A stretch of 64,000 nt of DNA from Theristus sp. LFF4_11 (taxonomy: Eukaryota; Nematoda; Chromadorea; Monhysterida; Xyalidae), in contig JASANC010005093.1 of the NCBI GenBank assembly GCA_030248135.1, positions 40,418 to 104,417 of the forward strand. The letters are read 5' to 3'. This document shows positions 11,806 to 20,496 of this stretch, piece by piece. Positions within the stretch are counted from its first letter, which is position 1; each line of letters begins with the position of its first letter. The notes below the pieces were generated by a model that had not been told where the DNA came from, searched no databases, and saw only the letters and a program-made list of their open reading frames with translations. A program made the position numbers and the translations under genes.

Positions 11806-14145
11806 TTACACTCCTGCGTGGCTTAATTTGCGCTTGTCCGCAAGCGCAGCAATTCTTTCAGAGCGGCGAACCTGCGGAAGGCGCCTTGCGGTTACCGATT
11901 GGCTGGCGTGCGATCCGGTGCCTGCGGTATCTCCGGCACTTGCGGGTGGTTCAGCGCCTGCGGTTGGTTCAGCGCCTGCGGTTGCGGATTCTGCAATTTT
12001 TAAGCGGTTTACGTGCACTGTTTCGAGTGGGCTATCACAACCAAAAGGCACAATGCGCGCGTTGGTGTTTGTGAGCGCTGCGATTGAAAAGGGTCCCTTC
12101 CATTTGGGTGCGAGTTTGAGAGCTACCCCTTTTGGTACTGCTTCCACGCGTAAGTAAACTTTGTCACCTACGTTGAAAGAATGCGGACGCGAGTTGCGGT
12201 TATACTCAGCGACATTTTTCTCACGTCTGACACACCAGTTAGCCTGCGCGGTCTGCCATGCGTCTCGTAGCGATGATTTTAAAAAATCCAAGTAACTTGG
12301 ATAATCTACTGCGTATGGAGACGGTGCGAAATCAAACACAGCCTGCGCGGGAGTCGACGGGTTGAAGCCGTAAATGAGTTCAAAAGGCGTAAAACCTGTC
12401 GACTCGTTATGGCTTGTGCGATATGCGTACATTAATAAGTCGACGTGCTGGTCCCACATGTGTTGGCGTTTTTGACAGTAAGTCGCGATAGCGGTTTTAA
12501 GCGTCTTTACTTGGCGTTCTGCCATTCCGTTGCATTGCGGATGCCACCCAGAAGTGGTCTGGCGGTGGACTTCAAAGAGTTTGCAAGTTTCCTGGACTGT
12601 TTTGCTTAGGAAATTGGTACCGCGGTCACTAAGCAATACGCGCATTGCGCCATAGCGAGCGATAAGATCGACCAGACAGTTTGCCGTGGTCTCTGCGGTC
12701 ATATCCGGGACAGGGTATGCCTCCGGGAAGCGCGACAGCGCGTCAATGAATAAGATAATGAAGCGATTGCCATTTGCGCTCTGCGGTAGCGGTCCAATTC
12801 CGTCAACATGTACGCGATCAAAGGGGCGCGCGACTAGCGGCAAAATGCCTATTTCAGCGCGCGTGTTCCTTACGTCGTGTTTGTACAACGCACAGTCGTG
12901 ACATTGTTTGACATAGCGCAAAACGTCGCGGTACATTCCATCCCAGTGGTACTCTCGTGCGATGCGTCGAAAAGTTTTATCAACACCCTGATGTCCAGCC
13001 ATTGGGACATCATGATTCGTGCGGAGTAACTCTAGGCGCATGTCATATGGGATGACAAGAACTGCGGTGGACTGTCGGTGTAAGAAACCGACGCGATATA
13101 ACACTCCACTTAACAGCTCATAGCACGGGCGTTTGCGTTCGATTTGCGTTGCGAGCGCGGGATCATCTGGTAAATTTCCTGTTTCAATATACTCCATCAT
13201 TACTCTCAAAGACGGGTCTGCGCGTTGAGCTGCAATCATGCGGTTATGTGCGGTTTCATCTACGACGTCGGTAGCATTCTGGCCGACTTGAATTTCGTAG
13301 TGCGGCTGTTGCGCTTGTGAACTATTTACTTCATGTACCGCACTGAACAGAGCACCATTTTGTTCCATTGGCTCTAACACTTTACCTTCAGTGGTATTTG
13401 CGTGCTCAATGCGTGACAGCGCGTCTGCTGCTGCGTTTTGCGATCCACGGCAATACCGAATAGTAAGCCGGTACTGCGATAATGCGTACGTCCAACGCGC
13501 AAGGCGTCCGTCTTTGTGACGCCCGCTCAGAATGAATGTCAGCGGTGCGTGATCTGTGAGTACGATCGTATCCATGCCGTAGATATATTGCCTAAACTGA
13601 TTGCACGCGTACACAATGGCTAGCACTTCCTTTTCACAGGCAGGATAATTCAACTCAGCAGGTTGAAGTACGCGCGATGCGTATGCGATCGGATGTAGAG
13701 TATCTTCATGCTGTTGCGACAATATTGCACCGATTGCGACGTCGGAAGCGTCCGACTGTATGAAAAATGGCCGATCAAAACGCGGGTGAACTAGCAACGG
13801 CTCTTGCGTCAACAACACTTTCAGTTTCTGAAAGGCTGCTTCTGCGTCTGGATTCCATTTGAAACGCGCGCCCTTATGCGTTAGTTTGTGCAATGGTGCG
13901 GCAATGCGGCCAAAATCCTGGATGTATCTGCGGTAATAATTGCATAAGCCGAGAAACTGACGAACTTGCTTCACCGTGGTCGGTGTGGGCCACTCACGGA
14001 CAACTTTGACCTTGTCCGGATTAGGAGTGATACCCTTTTTCGACACAATGTGTCCGAGAAACGGAACATTGTCGCGACAAAATACACACTTTTCGAGGCT
14101 GATCACACTGGTGACCACGCTGGGAGATTCATTGCAACAATACAA
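11806..14145 (-). pseudogene. Ty3/gypsy pol remnant: RT end, RNase H, integrase
   Basis: 779 codons open on the minus strand. The first few residues come from the LTR, so the true start is lost. In order: the end of the reverse transcriptase and its connection (FLGLCNYYRRYI near residue 65-76); RNase H (FIQSDASDVAIGAILSQ near 130; TDHAPL near 200); the HHCC integrase zinc domain (H..H then CHDCALYK near 410); the integrase core with Asp (VHVDG), Asp (LLSDRGTNF) and Glu (NGMAERQVK); and a C-terminal GDKVYLR...KWKGPF module. The YxDD reverse-transcriptase catalytic box is absent because of the deletion. The stop codon lies just inside the 3' LTR. The domain order RT-RH-IN identifies Ty3/gypsy. 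Confidence 0.93.
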
Positions 14146-14842
14146 AAATTCTATTCAAAAACTTTTATTTGCGAAGCGCCCGATTAAAAAAATACACTGC
14201 GAATAACAACTGCGAATAACAAAAAAACACAAATGAAACACGTTTTATATCAAAATTTTAGACAAAATAAAAATGAAAAGACATACATACAACAACAAAC
14301 ATTTTAAAAGAATTTGGATCACAAATAAAAAAAAACATGCGTTAAAAACATGCGTTCTGACGGCGGGCGGGCGTCTTGGCCAAAGGTTTGGTGCATTTTG
14401 TCGGCGTGCGTTTGTCGAATTCACGCGGTTATCTAGAAAAAATAAGAACATTTTTTTAAAGAAGAAGAATGAAAACATTTTGTTTATGCGTTTGTGCGAT
14501 CAAAAATTTATCTAAAAAATGCGATGGTGCCATAGAGCTGCCGTAGAGCTAAGCACAAAGCTGGAGATTGCAAGATTGCGTCAAGCGTAGGCATGCCAGT
14601 GAGTGTGTGTATACAGTGATATTACACCGTGCGAGTAATATTACACTGTGCGCGTTAGCGCGATGTTTTGTGCATGTTTTGCACATGGGTGCCAGTGAAT
14701 GTGAGAGACTGCGTGTGTTAATGCGAAAGTGCGTTTTAATGCGGGAGTGCGTGTGGTACATTAGATGGTGTGTTTGCGAGTGTGGTACCTTAGATGGTGT
14801 GTTTGCGAGACTGTCCCATGCGAGACTGTCGGGGATGTTACA
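14122..14842 (-). repeat. Inner element 5' LTR, truncated
   Basis: 721 bp match 11091-11810 apart from about two differences (an extra T near 14186 and C to T near 14457). The 25 bases present at 11066-11090 are missing here and are replaced by the junction to pol. Confidence 0.92.
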
Positions 14843-14846
14843 TTAC

Positions 14847-14968
14847 GGTTACGGTAGTTCAGTGCCCTGTTACCGTAGTCGCGCGCGCTCGCTAACTGTT
14901 CGTATAAAGCTCGTTTCTATGGACACAATGACGGCATTGTCCGCAGTGTAGGCCTGCTTCTCGTCACA
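14847..14968 (-). repeat. Outer element 3' LTR, second part
   Basis: 122 bp matching 18040-18161, ending CGTCACA at 14968. The minus-strand sequence next to it (14969-14978, GCGGGGGAGG) is the polypurine tract that primes plus-strand synthesis of the outer element. Confidence 0.92.
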
Positions 14969-15626
14969 CCTCCCCCGCAAAAAGAATCGATGTCGTCCTC
15001 GACATGGTGAGGTTGAAATTGTTTGGTGAATTGTTGTGTCTTGGCACCTTGACGAGAAGCGTCGCGACATGCGACGTCACAGCTATACTGTTGAGACTCG
15101 CTGACTCCAAAGGGCACTGACTGGTAGCTATTTATTAAGCTTTTTGTTGTTGAGAGCGCTCGGCGTCATGTTGAAAGTGTTTGTCATATAGTTCAATGAC
15201 TCATCGTAATATCACACCATTAATCACATCAACCAACCCTTCACCAGAAAAATCCTTCACCTTACCCTTCATGAACAATAACAAAACTGATAAAACAATA
15301 ACAACATGAACCACAGTACTATTTACAATTTTAATGAAGCACAACAAACAGAAACAGGGTACCAATGAGATAAAAACCGGATATGTACACAAAATATAAG
15401 ATTTCACAGTAAACTTTTGGTCGATCTCCAAGGATGAAATTTTAGGCTCGCTTTCCACGAGGTTGACCCATTTTTGAATAGATTATTTTAAGACAGGACA
15501 AAGCAACACAAAAGAAGCATTCAAAATGTTAGCATTAATGGCAAGCAATAACACAAAGAAATTAGGAATGAAAGGAATAGAAAAAAATCAACAGAAAGAA
15601 TTGGGGAGTTAGTAGCAAAAATTAAT

Positions 15627-16466
15627 CTAATGAAGAAAAACGTTGTTTCGGTTTCGGTCGAGCCCGTAGTTCGTATCGGCCAGCTCAATGGTACCACTGG
15701 CTTCAGTCAGATCCGGAAGTCCTTTGACAGGCAGTTTTGGTTGTGGCAAGCCACGTGTTCTAAATGTGCTGAAAATTACTTCAGATGACGGAAAATACAC
15801 TTTTGCAGCGAAAAGATTATTTTCAATTCTTAACGCTTGGTTTACTGCGCCTTCATAGGTGGTTGGCCTTGGATTGAAACCCATATGGTAACGAATGCTT
15901 GGCCGTAAGCCATCACAAAAATGATCAAGCAAATAAACAGTTTTCAAATCATTAGTAGCTGCGCTATCAGTAGGCTCACTTCCTAGCGTGCTTTGATAAA
16001 ACAATGTTCTTAACGCGCGCGCGTATTGTAGAACATTTTCATCCTTTCCTTGCTTTCTCGCCTTAAATTCGGATGCCGCTAGTTGGCGTTGTTCTGGGCT
16101 TTCGAGCTTTTCCTTCAACGTTGCTACTAACAATTGATAATTGGCTTGAGTTTCGCCATCTAGTTGTTCATATACTTCGCGCGCATTCTCAATTAATAAA
16201 GCGGGCAACACTGAGAGGCAGTCATTTTCGTTATACTGCATAGCTTTTGCAAAAAGTACGAAATTATTGTACCATGAAGTGAAAGATTCACCAATGCTAG
16301 CCGCAAAGGTAGGGCATCTAAGCGGTAAGCCTTGGCGTGAAACATTTCCAGAAACAGCCGGCCTTTCAGTGAGCTCTTTCACCTTGTCTTCAGCCAATTT
16401 AAGCCGTTCCAGTACTTGTTCAAACTCTACACCTTCCATCTTGAAAAAATACAGAACAGAGTTCAC
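15627..16466 (-). CDS. Gag-like protein of the outer LTR element
   Basis: A single ORF of 279 residues, the only protein-coding part of the outer element. An initial Met-rich start is followed by an N-terminal helix (EFEQVLERLKLAEDKVKELT) and a typical retrotransposon gag capsid-like region with FTSWYNNFVLFAKAMQYNE, VLQYARALRTLFYQ and DHFCDGLRPSIRYHM. I see no CCHC zinc knuckle and no protease. The frame may start a little downstream at MEGVEF. About 650 bp of noncoding DNA separate it from each neighbour (5' LTR/PBS and polypurine tract). It is uninterrupted, so it may still be expressed. Mobility would need pol supplied in trans (inference). Confidence 0.85.
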   Translation of the reverse strand: MNSVLYFFKMEGVEFEQVLERLKLAEDKVKELTERPAVSGNVSRQGLPLRCPTFAASIGESFTSWYNNFVLFAKAMQYNENDCLSVLPALLIENAREVYEQLDGETQANYQLLVATLKEKLESPEQRQLAASEFKARKQGKDENVLQYARALRTLFYQSTLGSEPTDSAATNDLKTVYLLDHFCDGLRPSIRYHMGFNPRPTTYEGAVNQALRIENNLFAAKVYFPSSEVIFSTFRTRGLPQPKLPVKGLPDLTEASGTIELADTNYGLDRNRNNVFLH

Positions 16467-17123
16467 CAGCCACTAACTGAATAAGAAATACACAAAAAGG
16501 AAATAAAACAAAGAACAACCAATAACAAAGAGGAACCACAAAATTTTAACGCGTGCAAGCTTTTAAAGTGTCCACTGATATTCTAAAAAATCAGCAACCC
16601 ACACAGCAATAAAAAACAAGAACTCCAACCAACAAAATTCCAACGATACAACTCGAAATTCCTTTTGCAACCTCACAACAACAGCACATCCAGTTGTTGT
16701 GCCTACTATCTCAAAATAAAACTTCAAACTTCTGCCAACCAAAACAAAACAACTCAATATGAGCGAGATTGTCCGGACAATTCTATTTTAACAGAACAGC
16801 GCTTTTTCAAATTTAGGAGGCCTGACTTTCAAGATTCTTAAACTTTCAATTTTTCTTGTCACTTTCAATTCTAATTTTTTAAATATTCCAAAATGTGCAA
16901 TATCTTTATTTAGCCAATCTTCTTTTCTAAACTTTTCTGTGCGCAATTCAAAACTTCAAAAATTACTGGGCCCTTAAATCCTGTTTGTCAAAAATCTGTT
17001 GCGAAGCAACACTGTTTTCCTCAACACTTAATAACTAAACAAAAAATTCTTTGTTTGTCCGAAGAGGTATTTCTCCACTTCTGAACCAAACTAATTTAAG
17101 TATGGCAAAACAATTCTCAAATA

Positions 17124-17141
17124 GACCCTGTGGGGGCGCCA
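17124..17141 (-). other. tRNA primer-binding site of the outer element
   Basis: Reading the minus strand from the 5' LTR end, a three-base spacer TTT is followed by TGGCGCCCCCACAGGG. A TGG start just after the 5' LTR is the standard complement to a tRNA 3' CCA end. The priming tRNA cannot be named from the window alone. Confidence 0.75.
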
Positions 17142-17144
17142 AAA

Positions 17145-18161
17145 TGTGACGTACTCTTTTGGTTATGAGGCTGAGAGCGGAAAAAGGCGGCCAGACTTGT
17201 TCCGAACTGAAAATGCTAACGCAAAATCACTCACCCTACAAACACAAGAGAGACACAATTAAATTTATTGATGGGATCTTTGAGAGATTGAGTTTGCCTA
17301 CGTCTCACCAAATGATGGATCTAGACGGGTCGAACACTTGTTTAAGAGCTATGCGTGCACGTGAAAAAAATGATGATGGTTCCAATTTGTATTGGTTGGG
17401 CTACCAACCTTCTGATGTATTGTTTTCACAGTACACGTTTGCAACCGGAGTTGCTATTTGGTTTGAAGCGACGATATGGTTGAGATGGTGGAAGTTTATT
17501 TAAGTCGCAGTAAACTCTTAAATAAGATGAGACAATAATACACAAGTGACAGAACTATTTATACAATTTTAAAACCTTCTAGAAAGAGCAGGTCCCACCC
17601 CCAAAAGATGCTCATTGGTTAGAAAACGAGACGCAAAAGTTTGTCTAACGGTGAAACAGGTTAAAATCTAGTTCGCGCAAGTAAGTGGAGCGCGAACTCC
17701 CTTGCGGCAAATTTTTGCGTCTGACTTTCAAGGTAAACTTTGAATGTTTGTTTACACGGCAATTAGTGTGATAGCCGTATTAAGAAATTCTCTTCTCCCC
17801 CGACAGTTTGGAGTCGCTTGGAGATCGACACTTCATATAGAGACATTACAGTTTTTTGAACATAACATTACTGCACAAAATATATTACAACAAAAATATC
17901 ATGACACAGAAATGTGCGCACGGTGATTTCGTGCGCGACATAATTACTGCGCGAAACGAGCGAACAGGGCAATTATAATCACAAAAATATTTTCTAAAGT
18001 TTTGATGGATGACGCCGTTGCGTCGGCGGTCGCTCTTACGGTTACGGTAGTTCAGTGCCCTGTTACCGTAGTCGCGCGCGCTCGCTAACTGTTCGTATGA
18101 AGCTCGTTTCTATGGACCCAATGACGGCATTGTCCGCAGTGTAGGCCTGCTTCTCGTCACA
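17145..18161 (-). repeat. Outer element 5' LTR, intact (1017 bp)
   Basis: Starts TGTGACG and ends CGTCACA, next to the target duplication GTTT at 18162-18165. Its last plus-strand bases, CTTCTCGTCACA, together with the first base of the target duplication create a CACAG that looks like a 3' splice site for the next TAF1B exon. Confidence 0.93.
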
Positions 18162-18162
18162 G

Positions 18163-18318
18163 TTTCAACCATTCACTGATTACCCGTTTACTCTGCCACA
18201 ATCATTCGCCCTTGACGAATCGAACGAAATAAAAGCGACAAATTGTTGTAAATTGTGTGCGTCAAAGTTTTTTTCAGGAAAAAACGTGCCAATCTACAAT
18301 GTCCAGATTCTGAATTAG
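18163..18318 (+). CDS. TAF1B: Probable TAF1B exon 11 after the retrotransposon
   Basis: Directly after CACAG at the right LTR end, a phase-0 frame reads FQPFTDYPFTLPQSFALDES and continues to TAG at 18316-18318. Exon 10 ends in phase 0 at 9846, so the join keeps frame and gives a protein of about 491 residues, close to family length. Alternatively a donor at 18248 (TT|GTAAAT, phase 1) joins exon 20497, also in frame. The N-terminal half reads like real protein; the last ~25 residues do not, which favours the second option. Confidence 0.5.
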   Translation, partial: FQPFTDYPFTLPQSFALDESNEIKATNCCKLCASKFFSGKNVPIYNVQILN

Positions 18319-18350
18319 AAAACAATCACACCCGCTTCCGTTTTTGCTTT

Positions 18351-18480
18351 GTGGGTTGCGGACTGACGTTGCGTGGGCTGGACACTGTTTTTGCGGTTTC
18401 GCCCGGTAAGCGAAGGCCGCGGCGACCCGGGGTTCCGCAAAAACAGTGTCCAGCCCTCGCGGTGTCAGTCCGCAGCCCAC
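18351..18480. repeat. Long hairpin (fold-back) repeat
   Basis: GTGGGTTGCGGACTGACG...GGACACTGTTTTTGCGG is mirrored by CCGCAAAAACAGTGTCCAGC...GTCAGTCCGCAGCCCAC. Arms are about 46 bp around a GC-rich loop. It directly abuts the SINE at 18486. It is probably a fold-back MITE, and no second copy was noticed. Confidence 0.8.
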
Positions 18481-18485
18481 AAATT

Positions 18486-18682
18486 TGTTGTTGTTGTTGT
18501 TGTTGGGATTTTTAGGCGATGTTTTTAGCCAAGGCTAACCCAGAGAAGCGTACAGAACGCCATTGAGTAAGGCGCCCATCGAGTTTTCTGTCGTCAAGTG
18601 TCTATACACCCCTCGGCGGGGCTCGATCCCCCGAGCGCACAGACTGTAGTCTAACGCACTACCACCAGGCCACGAGGGTGAC
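18486..18682 (-). mobile_element. tRNA-derived SINE with (CAA)n tail, copy 1
   Basis: On the minus strand it starts GTCACCCTCGTGGCCTGGTG. A box-A-like TGGCCTGGTGGTAGTGCG and box-B-like GGATCGAGCCCCG follow, then an unrelated body ending GGCTAAAAACATCGCCTAAA and a (CAA)n tail. Copies at 22242 and 60770 align over the full length. Confidence 0.88.
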
Positions 18683-19383
18683 AAAAAGCAAAAACTGACG
18701 TATGACATCGTTTTTACGCATATATGCGTGGCCACAAGCCAACGCAAACACCCGCTTCCGCTTTCAGCTGGAAACGTCTGCTTTGAGCGCGTGCAACGCT
18801 GAGACGGCGTGTTGCGCCGAAATGCACGTCGATCCATTGCTGTCCGTTGACGTACGCCACCGACCAAAACGGATACGTGAGCAACGCCGGAAGACGCATG
18901 TACGTTCCCGGTCCGGCTTTTGTGCTGGCTTTTTTGTTTCCGGATAGGTTTGGCTTGGCTGTTGTTGAAATCGATATTCAGTTTTGCTGGTTGGTCACGT
19001 TCAGTTGCAACTTGCAAGTATGTATGACATATTTTTTCAAACATGTCCCACTGAAATGACGTCATGTGCCGCAAAACATGCGCTTGTCGTTCACCAGACT
19101 TTCCGTTTAGCCGATTTCTTCCCATAAACAAATGATGAATGTCGAATCAGTCACACCAAACTGACATTTTAGTGCCTGTACTTTGACAAACGGGCGTTTT
19201 TAAAGCAAATGACGTCATTTTAGTCGGGACACGTTTGAATAAATCCACAATACAGTGCAACGTGATCGCGGGATTCTCGACCGACGACAGCTACGTAAAG
19301 TCCTGGTATGGGGAAGACTGCACGAACACGTCGGTTAACAACGAACATTAGCGTCGATCACACACGCGCACGCCGCTGTTAAG

Positions 19384-19556
19384 GGGCATTCATGAAGCAG
19401 TGTTTAGTGACCGCGTAGGCATGTTTTAACACAGCTACGCGTCACTCCATCCATCCATTCATCCATTTTATTTCGCGAAAAAGTAGGAAACTGATAAAAC
19501 TGTATGAACAGCATGAAATTCGGAGGTACCCAAATACTGCTTCATGAATGCGCCGT
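19384..19556. mobile_element. Hairpin MITE split by a second repeat
   Basis: The left arm GCATTCATGAAGCAGTGTTT and right arm AAATACTGCTTCATGAATGC belong to the hairpin family at 5039. Between them (about 19444-19531) lies a different repeat: CATCC microsatellite units followed by CATTTTATTTCGCGAAAAAG. The same repeat occurs at 28396-28480. This is a nested insertion. Confidence 0.8.
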
Positions 19557-19966
19557 AAGTTTGTGCATGTGCAAAAAGTACACTGCCCTAAAAACAGACC
19601 AGGACCTTGCAGCAAAAACATCTTGCGCCATGGGCAATTTATTATCATTACCATAATTTTGTGCAGCACATCAACTGGAATCGAGTGTCGTTCGCCAATT
19701 GTCTTCCGTGCTACAGCAATGTCGTGCTTGAGGACAACGTCACGAATCAGTTGCGTTTTGACGCAGCCAATCAGCAGACAGCAGCAACACTGAGCTACGA
19801 TGACGCTGCGCTCGCGTGTTTGTGTTCTTTACGTTTTTCTTTTTTCGCATTTTCAGCTTTCTTGTTTGACAAAACACTTTTTCGCACCCCCATAGTACGA
19901 GTGAAGAGCAATTGGCATATGCCGATGTTTGATATTTGCGTATAAGCTGTGCGGGTGTGCATTATC

Positions 19967-20089
19967 ACTGATGCTTGTGTTTGTCAACGCGATTCACCAC
20001 AGTTGTTTGATGTTACATTTTAAATGAATTGTAACATCAAACAACTGTGGTGACTCGCGTTGACAAATATCTATACAAACATCAGTGGC
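19967..20089. repeat. Long inverted repeat (hairpin) around TTTTAAATGAAT
   Basis: The arm CACCACAGTTGTTTGATGTT is mirrored by AACATCAAACAACTGTGGTG, extending outward through GTTTGTCAACGCG / CGCGTTGACAAA to CACTGATG / CATCAGTG. Arms are about 55 bp with a 12-bp loop, so the feature is MITE-like. Confidence 0.85.
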
Positions 20090-20496
20090 ATATCAGAGTT
20101 CAGCTTTTGATCACCAGCTAGTGTTTAATTGTGCTTGAAAATACTTCAATCCTTTCCGCGCGCGCGAAAGTCAAATGTGGTGATTGTTGATTGTTTTCCG
20201 TTGAAAATCAATCACTAAGTAACGTAAAAGCTGGTCTGAAACGTAGTTGCAGACGCGTGGACCAGCTTTTTTTCTCAAATCCAAACTGTTCGTATTTGTA
20301 GTTTCGATGCTTCATTGCTGAGCCGAATCCATAGCCTGCCAGGTTTAACCGAAATTTGAAACTTACAAAAGTTTGCAGTTGCCAGGTTTTTAGCTGTTGC
20401 ACCATGTTTGATGCAAAATTTCACGTGTTTCTTCACGTTTCCGAATTCTGATAATTCAATTTCAAAATCACATTTCTATGTTCTCATTTCTTTCAG

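Larger units (their letters stand above)
11066..14842 (-). mobile_element. Inner Ty3/gypsy element, internally deleted, inserted in the outer LTR
   Basis: Flanked by the target duplication TTAC (11062-11065 and 14843-14846). The left LTR is 11066-11810 (745 bp, TGTGAC...GTTACA). The right LTR at 14122-14842 is the same sequence but lacks the 25 bases that would abut the internal region. There the LTR is fused directly into the middle of the reverse transcriptase, so gag, protease and most of the reverse transcriptase are deleted. The only large ORF is the rest of pol (11806-14145). LTR copies differ by about two changes, again pointing to recent activity. Confidence 0.92.
10167..18165 (-). 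mobile_element. Outer Ty3/gypsy-type LTR element, gag-only, carrying a nested element
   Basis: Complete insertion boundaries are visible. The target duplication GTTT is at 10167-10170 and 18162-18165. The LTRs start TGTGACG and end CGTCACA, a 7-bp perfect terminal inverted repeat. The right LTR is 17145-18161 (1017 bp). The left LTR is split by the inner insertion into 10171-11065 and 14847-14968, which also sum to 1017 bp. The element is on the minus strand, so the right LTR is 5'. Between LTRs are a primer-binding site, one gag ORF and a polypurine tract, but no protease, reverse transcriptase or integrase of its own. I noted only about three LTR mismatches by eye, so insertion was recent. 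It sits antisense in a TAF1B intron. Confidence 0.92.
18683..20496. other. Noncoding or unresolved region between TAF1B exons
   Basis: It holds an interrupted hairpin MITE (19384-19556) and a long hairpin (19967-20089). Two short open stretches look partly protein-like: 18850-18905 (+), and 19264-19350 (+) reading CNVIAGFSTDDSYVKSWYGE then a stop. Neither has a partner exon in matching phase, so no gene is called. Confidence 0.5.

Noticed and set aside
11241..11826. ORFs of 70-127 codons in the inner LTRs
   Set aside because: They occur identically in both LTRs on both strands, are of odd composition and match no family. Chance frames.
18702..19350. Further TAF1B exons between the SINE and 19.4 kb
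   Set aside because: Open stretches at 18700-18960 and 19264-19350 look partly protein-like on either strand, but no acceptor/donor pair gives a consistent phase with neighbours.
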